Positions 32,776 to 41,031 of a DNA stretch of 64,000 nt are shown piece by piece. Source of the DNA: Mesolinea sp040772305 (GTDB lineage: Bacteria; Chloroflexota; Anaerolineae; Anaerolineales; Anaerolineaceae); assembly GCA_040772305.1 (NCBI GenBank), contig JAXGYK010000003.1, positions 1 through 64,000 on the forward strand. The letters are read 5' to 3'. The position numbers were made by a program, and so were the translations under genes. How positions within the stretch are numbered: position 1 is the stretch's first letter; each line of letters opens with the position of its first letter. The notes under the pieces are model-generated. The model was given only the letters and a program-made list of their open reading frames with translations. It did no database searches and had not been told where the DNA came from.

Positions 32776-32801
32776 ATAGTCGTAGGAGTCCAAACCTGGA
32801 T
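32776..32801 (+). repeat. 26-bp direct repeat, right copy flanking the IS481-like element
   Basis: Identical to 31685-31710 over 26 bp and directly adjoining the right inverted repeat. The repeat itself contains GTAGGAGTCCAAACC...TGGA, loosely resembling the element's own end sequence. Confidence 0.85.
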
Positions 32802-32915
32802 GAAATTGCACATTAACATGTACAATACTGATCTGCCTACTGGGATGAGAAACTGGTCATTGCTATGTACTTGTTTGTCCTTCCTTTTAATAAGCCTGCT
32901 TTCCATAGAATCAAG

Positions 32916-32940
32916 AAAGCCTCGTTTCCAACGGGGCTTT
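32916..32940 (-). terminator. Terminator of the ABC exporter operon
   Basis: AAAGCCTCGTT (32916-32926) pairs with AACGGGGCTTT (32930-32940), 11 bp with one wobble and a 3-nt loop. On the minus strand it is followed by CTTGATTC and lies about 30 bp after the HlyD stop. Confidence 0.7.
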
Positions 32941-32967
32941 CACTGATCCACTATTTGTCTTTAACGG

Positions 32968-34287
32968 TTATTTCCCAAAATCCACATCTGCGGGCATGCC
33001 CGGCTTTAACTTCAAACTTGGGTTAGGAACCGCCAGGGTAACGGCATAAACAGACGATCTGCGCCCATCTACGGTTTGCACGTTGCGGGGAGTAAATTCT
33101 GCTGAGTCTGCAATTTTCAAAATTGTGGCTCTAAAGGTCTCATTAGGGTACGAATCAACCTTGACCGTTACAGCATCTCCCAGCTGTACCTTCCCATAAC
33201 GATCTTCGGGTAAATAAACAACCAGTTCCAGCTCTTCCAGGGGTGCCATACTTACCAAAGCTGCTCCGGCTCCGCTTAGCTCCCCTTCACGGATGGCCAG
33301 GTCCATAATAGTGCCCGAAATTGGGGCCTTGATCTCCGTGCGTTCCAGCTGCAGATCCAGCAGCTTCAGGGCTGCCTCGGCCTGCAGCGCGCCAGCCTTA
33401 GCCTGCTCCACAGCCGCCAAAGCCTGTTCCAAGCCCGCTCGGGCTACCTTTACCTGATTTGACTCTTCCCCTACTTCCAGGCTGGACAGATAATCCTGGG
33501 CATTTTCATAGGTAGCCTGAGCTACCGCCAGTTCTGCGCGTGCTTTATTTACTGCTTCTGCATCGCGGCTGTTCAAAGCGTTATCATAAGCCTTCAGGGC
33601 CAGCTCAAAATTTGACTCTGCCAGATCAGCGGCTTCTTCAGCTGCATTCTTCAATTCCTCATTTCGTGCTGCTTCCGCACGTCTCAGCGCCGCCTTCGCC
33701 AATTCCCAGGCAGTTTGTGCGTCAATTAGACGCTTTTCAATCTCCACAAAATTTTTATTACTGGTGTCTTTCAGCACCTTCTCCAGGGCTTCAGCCTTCT
33801 CGTTCACTTCAACACGCGCATCGCTCAGCGCGTTCTGAGCAGCAGCGATTTGCTCGTTCTTTTGGAAGTACCAGGCTGGGCGGTAGTCATCAGATACCCG
33901 AGCTGACCAAGCTCCCATTCGGGCCTCAAGGTCCTGCATCCGCGCGCCCTGCAGTGCCAGATCGAGCTGGCTGCGCGCATAGGCTGCCTGCTTCTCTGCT
34001 GCGGTCACCGCAGCATTCGCCGCATCCACGGCGGCTTGTGCCTGGGCTCTCTGTGCCAGGAGGATCTCGTCATCCAGACGCAGCAGCACGGTACCCGCTT
34101 CCACAGTGTCTCCTTCGCTTACCAGCACCTCGCTTACCGTACCGCCAATCTCAGGCGCTACGCGCACAAGTTTTGCTGTCAGGTATCCGCTGGCCTTTAG
34201 CTCGTTCCCGTTTCCGGGCTGGCAAGCTCCCAGAAGCAAACTAGCACTCAGTAATAAAACGATAAGAACAATCCCTTTTTTCTGCAT
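32968..34287 (-). CDS. HlyD-family membrane fusion/adaptor lipoprotein
   Basis: 439 residues from ATG 34287 (GGAGG 6 nt upstream; an earlier ATG at 34299 lacks this). A lipoprotein signal MQKKGIVLIVLLLSASLLLG-AC is followed by a biotinyl-lipoyl-like half (APEIGGTVSEVLVSEGDTVE), a long Ala/Glu-rich coiled coil (about 70-290), the second lipoyl half (TEIKAPISGTIMDLAIREGE) and a beta-barrel domain (AVTVKVDSYPNETFRATILK). It is the adaptor of the ABC-2 exporter encoded just upstream, anchored outside the membrane. The substrate is unknown (drug or lipid are usual). Confidence 0.9.
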   Translation of the reverse strand: MQKKGIVLIVLLLSASLLLGACQPGNGNELKASGYLTAKLVRVAPEIGGTVSEVLVSEGDTVEAGTVLLRLDDEILLAQRAQAQAAVDAANAAVTAAEKQAAYARSQLDLALQGARMQDLEARMGAWSARVSDDYRPAWYFQKNEQIAAAQNALSDARVEVNEKAEALEKVLKDTSNKNFVEIEKRLIDAQTAWELAKAALRRAEAARNEELKNAAEEAADLAESNFELALKAYDNALNSRDAEAVNKARAELAVAQATYENAQDYLSSLEVGEESNQVKVARAGLEQALAAVEQAKAGALQAEAALKLLDLQLERTEIKAPISGTIMDLAIREGELSGAGAALVSMAPLEELELVVYLPEDRYGKVQLGDAVTVKVDSYPNETFRATILKIADSAEFTPRNVQTVDGRRSSVYAVTLAVPNPSLKLKPGMPADVDFGK

Positions 34288-34298
34288 TACTGCCTCCA

Positions 34299-35432
34299 TT
34301 AAATGTGCTTCCGGAATGCGAATATAGAAGCGACAAAATATAAAATGCTCATTGCCACCATTGGAATAGTGGATGTATACAAAAGTGTATTGGCGTTAGT
34401 CCCGCGCACAATCAAGCCGCGCGTAATTTCCAGGTATTGTGTCACTGGCAACAACTCACTGTACCAGTAGGTTACTGAAGGCATGCTTTCGCGGCTGAAG
34501 ATCAGGCCGGAAAGGATAATGGCCGGGATAATCACCACAAAAACCGAAATATACACCGCCTGCATCTGCGACTGTGAAATATTCGAAATTAACACGCCCA
34601 TTCCCAGGGATCCCAGGATGAAGACCACACTCAGCCCAATAAGCTCGGCAAAGCTTCCGCGGACTTCCACATTAAAGAGCCAGCGTCCCAAACCCAGCAT
34701 CATAAGCAGGTCGATGATGCAAATGAAAAGGTAGGGGATAATTTTTCCCAGCATCAGCTCCCAGGTTTTAATCGGGGTAACAATGAGCTGTTCCATCGTA
34801 CCCTGCTCACGCTCGCGCACAATAGCCAGGGAAGCAAGCAAAAGGGTTTGCACCTGCAGAATAATGGGTATCAGTCCTGGAATCATATACAAAGTAGAGG
34901 TGTTGCTGGGGTTGTAAAGCGTGCGTACACTCGCATCGATGGGCATTGCAATCCTCTGCCCGATGCCCGCCATCTTATATTGCTCTATCAGGATGTCTTG
35001 CGATGCCGTCGCAGCAATTGAAGCCAGCTTAAGCTGGATCGTCATCGAATCGGTTGGGTTAACGCTCCCATCCACCAAAATTTGCACCCGGGTTTGTTTT
35101 CCTGCCAAAAGGTCACGGCTGAAGCTTTCGGGAATCAACAAACCAACATCAACCTCATCAATCTCAATCAAAGTCTGCAGCTCTGCTTCGCTTAATGCCT
35201 CTGCCCGCCAGTCAAAGTCCTGGCTGGCTGTAAAGCGTTGGATGAATGCCCGGCTGGCATCACTTTTGCTCATGTCAACCACACCCATGCTAATGTTCAG
35301 ACTGTCGCCTGAAATACCATACCCAAGCAGCAGCAGCAAAATGGCTGGCAAACCCACAATGAGCACCATTGTGCGCGGGTCGCGCCAAATATGCAGCAGC
35401 TCCTTTTTCATAATTGTCCAAATTCTGTTCAT
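34299..35432 (-). CDS. ABC-2 type transporter permease
   Basis: 377 residues: one membrane helix near the start (MVLIVGLPAILLLLLGYGIS), a large extracytoplasmic domain (about 45-175), then five or more helices including LIPIILQVQTLLLASLAIVR, the conserved EREQGTMEQLIVTPIKTWEL coupling loop, and FVVIIPAIILSGLIFSRESM. This is the YhhJ/YbhS/YbhR architecture. It overlaps the upstream ATPase gene by ATGA and the downstream HlyD gene lies immediately next, so all are co-expressed. Only one permease is present, so it probably acts as a homodimer. Confidence 0.9.
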   Translation of the reverse strand: MNRIWTIMKKELLHIWRDPRTMVLIVGLPAILLLLLGYGISGDSLNISMGVVDMSKSDASRAFIQRFTASQDFDWRAEALSEAELQTLIEIDEVDVGLLIPESFSRDLLAGKQTRVQILVDGSVNPTDSMTIQLKLASIAATASQDILIEQYKMAGIGQRIAMPIDASVRTLYNPSNTSTLYMIPGLIPIILQVQTLLLASLAIVREREQGTMEQLIVTPIKTWELMLGKIIPYLFICIIDLLMMLGLGRWLFNVEVRGSFAELIGLSVVFILGSLGMGVLISNISQSQMQAVYISVFVVIIPAIILSGLIFSRESMPSVTYWYSELLPVTQYLEITRGLIVRGTNANTLLYTSTIPMVAMSILYFVASIFAFRKHI

Positions 35433-36370
35433 AGAGCTTCCTTTTCTTGCGGGCGCTGTTGGCTTACAATGGCTGCAAAGACTTCCTCCAAGGAAGGTTG
35501 AATTACCTCGCCATCTTCAATCGCATGACCAGCCGCTCGCAGGCTGGCTTCCAGACTGGCCTGGTCTTCGGCGTGCTGCAGGGCAGCATGTACTTGCACT
35601 CCGTGAATACTGGCATTGAGTACGCGCGGGTCTTTAATCAGCAAATCATAGAGCTTGCCCGGTTCTTCACTGTGCCATTCCAACAAGGTTCCCGGCAAAC
35701 TATCTTTTAATTCATCGGGGCTTGCTATTGCGGTCAATTTGCCCTGGTACATCATCCCAATCGTATTGCAGTAGTCAGCTTCGTCCATATAATGCGTGGT
35801 CGCCAGCACACTGATCCCTTGTCCGGCCAGGCTATAAATCAGGTCCCAAAAACTACGTCGGCTTACGGGGTCGACACCTGCTGTGGCCTCGTCCAAAAAG
35901 ATCATCCGCGGCTTATGCACGATTGCACACACCAGGGCTAAACGCTGGCGCCAGGCTCCCGAAAGGTTGCGGGTGCGCGTAAAGCGCATTTCTTCCAGGT
36001 TTGAAAGTTCCAGCAGTTCGTTTACCCGTTCCCGCATTGTGTTGCCCCGCAAACCATACACAGATGCGTAAAACGACAGGTTTTCTATCGGAGTAAGGTC
36101 GTTATAAAGCGAAAATTTTTGCGACATATAGCCAATGCGCTTTTTAATCTCTTCCGGCTCTTTACGGACATCAAAGCCCAGAACACTGGCCGAACCGCTG
36201 CTGGGCAGCAGCAAGCCGCAAAGCATTCGGATAGTTGTAGTTTTGCCCGCCCCATTAGGACCCAGCAGCCCAAATATCTCACCTTGCGGAATATTAAACG
36301 AAACTTGATCCACCGCTTTAAAATTACCAAAGTTGCGGCTTAGGGCATTTACAAGAACCGCATCAGCCAT
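35429..36370 (-). CDS. ABC-2 transporter ATP-binding protein (second of two)
   Basis: 313 residues from ATG 36370, which overlaps the stop of the preceding ATPase by 8 bp; the longer upstream frame lacks homology. Walker A is GPNGAGKTTTIRM, the Q-loop MSQKFSLYN, the signature NLSGAWRQRLALV (LSGAWRQ, slightly unusual for LSGGQ), Walker B RMIFLDEATAGVDP and the switch His in ATTHYMDEAD. The C-terminal ~80 residues are the extra domain common to exporters. It pairs with the first ATPase, as in YbhF or RbbA where both halves are fused. Confidence 0.9.
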   Translation of the reverse strand: MADAVLVNALSRNFGNFKAVDQVSFNIPQGEIFGLLGPNGAGKTTTIRMLCGLLLPSSGSASVLGFDVRKEPEEIKKRIGYMSQKFSLYNDLTPIENLSFYASVYGLRGNTMRERVNELLELSNLEEMRFTRTRNLSGAWRQRLALVCAIVHKPRMIFLDEATAGVDPVSRRSFWDLIYSLAGQGISVLATTHYMDEADYCNTIGMMYQGKLTAIASPDELKDSLPGTLLEWHSEEPGKLYDLLIKDPRVLNASIHGVQVHAALQHAEDQASLEASLRAAGHAIEDGEVIQPSLEEVFAAIVSQQRPQEKEAL

Positions 36371-37313
36371 TTTTGCCGCCTTCTTCACGCACAAAATGGA
36401 CAAAAGCATCTTCCATGGTTTTACGAGCAGGCCGCAGGGTTTGCAGTGCGGCATTGCTTTCTTTAAATGCTGCACTCAGTCTTTCTTGTACAATGGGTTG
36501 GGAACCGTTCCCCTCAGTGGCTACGCGCAGTCTATCCCCTACCGGGTACCAGTCCATAATCCCCTCTGTTGCATCTACTACTGCGCGCATCAGCTTTCGC
36601 GGCCGGGCTTTTACTTCCAAAATCTCAAATGGCAGCTTTGCCGTAATCTCCCCTGGAGCACCACTCACCATCAAGTGTCCCTCAAACAGCATTCCAACAT
36701 TGCTGCAGCGCTCTGCTTCATCCATATACGGGGTCGAAAGCAATACGGTCACCCCTTCCTGCACCACCTGACCTAAAAGCGCCCATAATTCGCGCCGGCT
36801 CAAGGGGTCCACGCCCGTTGAAGGCTCATCCAATATCAAAAGCCGCGGAGAGTGCACCATCGCACAGGCCAGCGCCAATTTTTTCTTCATCCCCCCCGAA
36901 AGTTTTCCTGCGCGCCGCTTGGCAAAGGGTGCCAGCTGGGTAAATTCCAGCAGAAAACGGATCCGTTCCGCTTTTTTATCCAGGGGTACGCGCTGAATCT
37001 GGGCAAAGAAATCCAAATTCTCCTCCAGACTCAAATCCGGATACTGGCTGAATTCCTGCGGCATATACCCCATCAGCGGCCGAATGCGTGCAGCTTCCTT
37101 TTGTACGTCATACCCAGCTATCTTTACGCTGCCGCTGCTTGGGGGCATCACCCCTGAGATAATCCGCAGCAAGGTTGTTTTACCTGCTCCATCCGGACCA
37201 ACCAGACCATACAAGCTGCCTGCTGGTACGCTTATTTGCACGTCCTGCAGAGCTGGTTTTTTCAAACCCGCAAAACGTTTGCTTAATTCCGAGCTTTCAA
37301 TCATTATTGTCAT
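36363..37313 (-). CDS. ABC-2 transporter ATP-binding protein (first of two)
   Basis: 316 residues. Walker A GPDGAGKTTLLRII (Asp in place of the usual Asn/Ser), Q-loop MPQEFSQYP, signature KLSGGMKKKLALACA, Walker B RLLILDEPSTGVDP. In the switch region STPYMDEAERC the usual His is replaced by Pro (TPY instead of THY), so one ATP site may be less active, as in asymmetric ABC pairs. It is the first gene of the four-gene exporter operon (ATPase, ATPase, permease, HlyD), divergent from the two-component system. Confidence 0.9.
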   Translation of the reverse strand: MTIMIESSELSKRFAGLKKPALQDVQISVPAGSLYGLVGPDGAGKTTLLRIISGVMPPSSGSVKIAGYDVQKEAARIRPLMGYMPQEFSQYPDLSLEENLDFFAQIQRVPLDKKAERIRFLLEFTQLAPFAKRRAGKLSGGMKKKLALACAMVHSPRLLILDEPSTGVDPLSRRELWALLGQVVQEGVTVLLSTPYMDEAERCSNVGMLFEGHLMVSGAPGEITAKLPFEILEVKARPRKLMRAVVDATEGIMDWYPVGDRLRVATEGNGSQPIVQERLSAAFKESNAALQTLRPARKTMEDAFVHFVREEGGKNG

Positions 37314-37390
37314 GCTTTACTCCAATTCAGAACTATAGTAAATCCCCCATCATGCCGGCAAGTGCAATCTATCCCTATTCCAGCCCGCGC

Positions 37391-37420
37391 ATGTCATCGC
37401 TTTTGATGACATTTGTCATA
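37391..37420. promoter_or_regulatory. Putative response-regulator operator
   Basis: ATGTCATC-GCTTTT-GATGACAT (37391-37412) is a perfect 8-6-8 inverted repeat with another half-site TTGTCATA at 37413-37420. It lies between the divergent exporter operon and the sensor kinase gene, resembling sites of DesR/LiaR-type regulators. It is probably bound by the response regulator encoded at 38714-39367. Confidence 0.6.
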
Positions 37421-37470
37421 CCCTCTTTGAATGCCTTCGTCCTTTATCGCTTCGGTGGTAATATTTTTTC

Positions 37471-38736
37471 ATGTTCAAGATTTTTCGCCGCCCCCTGGAA
37501 CCAGGCTTGATTAAGATGCTGCGTTACTTTGCCGGCGTGGCTTCTTTTTACTTTTGCATCATCTGGGTTTATGGCCTGCTCACCATGGGCCGCAACTTTT
37601 CCCTGGAAGTGCAGGCCTGGATCAACCTGGTTGCCAATGCCGGGCTTTTCATATATTTAAGTTTTCCCATCTTTTCCCGTAAGCTCAAGCACTATTTCCT
37701 GCCTGTTGGTCTGGCCGCCTATACCCTGGCCAGCACAACCAGCAGCCTGATGTATCTCTTGGAATCCTCTCCTGACCATTACCTCTACATCGCCCGATCC
37801 TGGTCACTTATGCCCGTACAAATTGTCATCCTGGTAGTCCTGGCCTGGCAATATGGGTTCGTACCAGCCATGGCCTACACTGTCTTTAACACTTTGCTCG
37901 AAATCGGGGTGGTCTTTCTGGTCTTCAAAGGCATCAACCTGGAAATTCTGCCCATCCTGGGTATGCCTGTTGTCCGTGCCTTTGCTTTTGGTTCAGTAGC
38001 GAACATCATCACTTCGCTTAACCAGGCCCAGCGCGCCCAGAAGCGCCAGCTCTTAAAAGCCAACTTACAGCTCGGCCAAATGAATGCAACCCTGGAGCAC
38101 CTGGCTGTAAGCCGGGAACGCAACCGTCTTGCCCGCGAACTGCATGATACTCTTGCCCACACCCTTAGCGGCACCGCGGTCAACCTGGAAGCCATGAAAA
38201 CCCTCCTGCCGGCACAAAGTGAATCCCTGGAAGTTATGCTCAATCAATCCCTCCTGGCGGTACGTACCGGTTTAGCCGAAACCCGGCGAGCCCTGGCTGA
38301 CCTGCGCTCGCAGCCACTGGATGATCTTGGCCTGGAGCAGGCCTTGCGGGCCTTGATGCATAACCTTGCCGAACGCGCCGGGATCACCACCGATACAGAA
38401 ATCATCCTGGAAAATGCCACCCTGCCCCCCCTGGTGGAACAAACTTACTTCCGGGTAGTCCAGGAAGGTACCGAGAACATCTTCCGTCATGCCAATGCCA
38501 CGCATGCCAGCCTCTCCTTGGTCTGGAAAGGCCGCAAACTGCAGCTGGTCCTCAAGGATAATGGCCGCGGTTTCCTGCCCGATGAAAACCCAGCCCGGCA
38601 TCAGTTTGGCCTGCAGGGGCTGAGCGAACGCGCAACCTCTATTGCCGCAGAGCTCCGCATCCACAGCCAGCCCGGCATAGGCACTGAGATAATTCTAGAA
38701 TGGGAGCAAGCCGATGAAACGCCTCTTGATTTGTGA
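37471..38736 (+). CDS. Sensor histidine kinase, HisKA_3 (DesK/LiaS/NarL-partner type)
   Basis: 421 residues. Five to six membrane helices occupy residues 15-185 without a large external domain. A coiled linker (QRAQKRQLLKANLQLGQMNA) leads to the HisKA_3 dimerisation domain with the phospho-acceptor His225 in RNRLARELHDTLAHTLSG. The ATPase domain has TYFRVVQEGTENIFRHANAT (N box) and LKDNGRGFLP (G1). The lack of an external sensor suggests it senses the membrane itself. It overlaps the response regulator gene by 23 bp. No Shine-Dalgarno is seen; TAATAT ends 6 nt before the ATG. Confidence 0.9.
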   Translation: MFKIFRRPLEPGLIKMLRYFAGVASFYFCIIWVYGLLTMGRNFSLEVQAWINLVANAGLFIYLSFPIFSRKLKHYFLPVGLAAYTLASTTSSLMYLLESSPDHYLYIARSWSLMPVQIVILVVLAWQYGFVPAMAYTVFNTLLEIGVVFLVFKGINLEILPILGMPVVRAFAFGSVANIITSLNQAQRAQKRQLLKANLQLGQMNATLEHLAVSRERNRLARELHDTLAHTLSGTAVNLEAMKTLLPAQSESLEVMLNQSLLAVRTGLAETRRALADLRSQPLDDLGLEQALRALMHNLAERAGITTDTEIILENATLPPLVEQTYFRVVQEGTENIFRHANATHASLSLVWKGRKLQLVLKDNGRGFLPDENPARHQFGLQGLSERATSIAAELRIHSQPGIGTEIILEWEQADETPLDL

Positions 38737-39367
38737 TGACCAGGAAATTGTCTGTGCCGGTCTGCAGCGTATCCTCGAAACTGATCCCCAGCTGAGCATC
38801 GCGGGCATCGCCCATAACGGCGAAGAAGCTGTAGAGCTTGCTGCCTCCCTGAAACCCGACCTGGTATTGATGGACCTGCAAATGCCCGTCATGAATGGCG
38901 TTCAGGCCATCCGCCGCATCCGCGTAAGCCAGCCTAAGCTGCCCATCTTAGTCCTTACCACCTATACGGACGATAAATGGCTCTTTGATGCCCTGCACGA
39001 AGGCGCCTCCGGATACTTGCTTAAAGACCGCCCGCGCGACGAGCTCATAGCCGCGATCAAAGGTACCCTGGAAGGTAATAACTATCTGGATCCAGCCATC
39101 ACCGGGCGTGTGATGCAAAGCGTCCTGCATCAGCCTGCTCCTATACAAGCGGATAACTTCGATCTCAATGAGCGGGAGCGGGAAATTCTCAAATTGCTGA
39201 GTGCCGGTTTAAGCAACAGTGAGATTGCCAGCCGGCTCTACCTTTCCGATGGCACGGTACGGAATTACCTGAGCGGTATTTTTAATAAACTGGGGGTAAC
39301 CGACCGCACCCAGGCCGTTATTATTGCCCTGCGTTCCGGCATTGTCCCCTTCGAGGGCGCTGAATAA
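38714..39367 (+). CDS. NarL/LuxR-family response regulator
   Basis: 217 residues. Receiver domain with acidic pair (ICDDQE), phospho-acceptor Asp54 in LVLMDLQMPVMNG, Thr in LVLTTYTDD and Lys in GYLLKD. The C-terminal LuxR HTH reads LNEREREILKLLSAGLSNSE, then IASRLYLSDGTVRNYLSGIF. It is the cognate partner of the overlapping kinase. Likely targets are its own promoter and the divergent ABC-2 exporter (through the inverted repeat at 37391-37412), and perhaps the following envelope module. Confidence 0.93.
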   Translation: MKRLLICDDQEIVCAGLQRILETDPQLSIAGIAHNGEEAVELAASLKPDLVLMDLQMPVMNGVQAIRRIRVSQPKLPILVLTTYTDDKWLFDALHEGASGYLLKDRPRDELIAAIKGTLEGNNYLDPAITGRVMQSVLHQPAPIQADNFDLNEREREILKLLSAGLSNSEIASRLYLSDGTVRNYLSGIFNKLGVTDRTQAVIIALRSGIVPFEGAE

Positions 39368-39485
39368 ACTTTGCTTAAAAATCAGCATATCCGACCCGTA
39401 CTATAATCTCCTTGTTCTTTTGGGAACAAACTGTGCGGCTGCTGCGTCCTATTAAAGGCGCAAGAACCTTATTGATGAGGCTTTT

Positions 39486-40295
39486 ATGACTCTGGAAAAT
39501 GAACCAAGCACTCAAACTTCAAACCCTGTGGCTAAAAAACCCCGGCGCGATCCCATTGCCTGGCATTTCGATTGGATTCCCGGCATTCTGACTAAACCCA
39601 GGGCCACCTTCCAAAAGATTATTGCTCAGGAAAAACCAGTCTGGCTCACCCCGCTCCTGCTTATTTCCTTACTGGTGCTGATTAGCGCAGCAGTAGCCGT
39701 ACCTGTTCGCACCCAGCTCACGCAAAGCGAAATTGGAGAGCTGCCCGAAGGCTTCCAGTACTGGACAGACGAAGACCAGGCGAAGTTCTTTCAAAGCCAG
39801 GAGAACAAGCTGGGCTTGATGTTCATGTTTGTTTTCCCGCTGCTTAAAGGCATTGCCGGTTATTGGGCCCTTTGGTTCTTCTTTACCTCGATCTGGCATC
39901 TGGCTCTTACGCTTACAGGTGCGCGTGTTCCCCGGGTAAAAGCAAGTAACTTTGTTGCCTGGGCAATGCTGCCTTTCACGGTTCGTCTCCTCGTGCAGGT
40001 TATCAATACCCTGGCAACCAAGTCCTTAGGTGCAGCGCCCGGCCTTTCTTCGCTGCTCCCTGCTGATGCCGCAGGATTCATGACCTTTTTGCGCGCTGTT
40101 CTGGCAGCAATCGATGCCTATTGGGTTTGGTTTACGGTACTCATTCTGCTGGCTGCCGCGCCGCTTTCAAAGCTCAAAAAATCCAAAGCTCTGGCTGCCA
40201 CGCTGGGCACGGTCTTTCTTGTACTGATTCTAAGCGCCATACCTTCCTTACTGGGAGCCTGGCTTTCGGCTGCTACCAGCAACGCCAGTTTTTAA
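39486..40295 (+). CDS. Yip1-domain membrane protein
   Basis: 269 residues with about five membrane segments (LTPLLLISLLVLISAAVAVP; MFMFVFPLLKGIAGYWALWF; the segment near ARVPRVKASNFVAWAMLPF; DAYWVWFTVLILLAAAPLSK; ATLGTVFLVLILSAIPSLLG). IPGILTKPRATFQKIIAQEK at the start is the typical entry of Yip1/YIF1-like bacterial proteins. Function is unknown. It is 9 bp upstream of the ABC ATPase gene and probably belongs with the following CARDB and MacB genes, a common arrangement in Chloroflexota. Confidence 0.75.
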   Translation: MTLENEPSTQTSNPVAKKPRRDPIAWHFDWIPGILTKPRATFQKIIAQEKPVWLTPLLLISLLVLISAAVAVPVRTQLTQSEIGELPEGFQYWTDEDQAKFFQSQENKLGLMFMFVFPLLKGIAGYWALWFFFTSIWHLALTLTGARVPRVKASNFVAWAMLPFTVRLLVQVINTLATKSLGAAPGLSSLLPADAAGFMTFLRAVLAAIDAYWVWFTVLILLAAAPLSKLKKSKALAATLGTVFLVLILSAIPSLLGAWLSAATSNASF

Positions 40296-40304
40296 CGAGG
40301 TTGG

Positions 40305-41021
40305 ATGAGCGACTCTGCCTTCGTCCTTACCCAGGACTTGTGGAAAACCTATACCATGGGCGAAACCGAGGTACATGCCCTGGCTGGTGTCAGCCTGGAG
40401 ATCAATCGCGGTTCTTTTACCGTCCTTATGGGACCCAGCGGCTCCGGAAAGAGCACCATGCTCTACCTCATTGGTGGTCTGGACTGGCCCAGCAGCGGCA
40501 AGATTCTTGTGGACGGTGAGGAAATCCAGGCCATGGACGAAAATGCCCTGGCCCATTACCGCCGTACCAAACTGGGCTTCATCTTTCAGTCTTTCAATCT
40601 CATTTCTACGATGACTGCTGAGGATAATATTGGCTTTCCCCTGCGCTTCTCGGGCGTCCCACGCGCCGAGCGTTACTCCCGCGCTGTCGATCTGCTTAAA
40701 CAGGTGGGGCTGGAAAACCGTATCGGCCATAAACCTACCGAGCTTTCTGGCGGCCAGCAGCAGCGTGTTGCGGTAGCCCGCGCCCTAGTAAACGATCCCG
40801 AACTGATCCTGGCTGATGAACCCACCGGCAACCTGGATACTGCCAGCGGGGTTGCCATTATGCAGTTGCTCGATGAACTGCACCGTACAGGAAAAACGAT
40901 CCTGGTAGCCACCCACGACCCGCGTATGCTCAATTTTGCAAGCGATACCATCTATCTCATGGACGGTAAACGGGTCAGCACCGAAGAATATCAGGCAGCC
41001 AACCTGAAACTTGGCGGATGA
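40305..41021 (+). CDS. ABC transporter ATP-binding protein, LolD/MacB type
   Basis: 238 residues. Walker A GPSGSGKSTMLYLIGGLD, Q-loop FIFQSFNLISTMTAEDN, signature ELSGGQQQRVAVARAL, Walker B ELILADEPTGNLDT and switch His in VATHDPRML are all those of the LolD/FtsE/MacB group. It energises the MacB-like permease at 42613. The start lies 9 bp after the Yip1 gene. The 3' end is followed closely by the CARDB protein gene. Confidence 0.93.
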   Translation: MSDSAFVLTQDLWKTYTMGETEVHALAGVSLEINRGSFTVLMGPSGSGKSTMLYLIGGLDWPSSGKILVDGEEIQAMDENALAHYRRTKLGFIFQSFNLISTMTAEDNIGFPLRFSGVPRAERYSRAVDLLKQVGLENRIGHKPTELSGGQQQRVAVARALVNDPELILADEPTGNLDTASGVAIMQLLDELHRTGKTILVATHDPRMLNFASDTIYLMDGKRVSTEEYQAANLKLGG

Positions 41022-41031
41022 GGTACTTAAT

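Noticed and set aside
25526..32801. Recombinase to IS481 interval as one integrated genomic island
   Set aside because: The genes between are housekeeping (lipoate ligase, TldD/TldE) and no paired attachment repeats were found around the interval.
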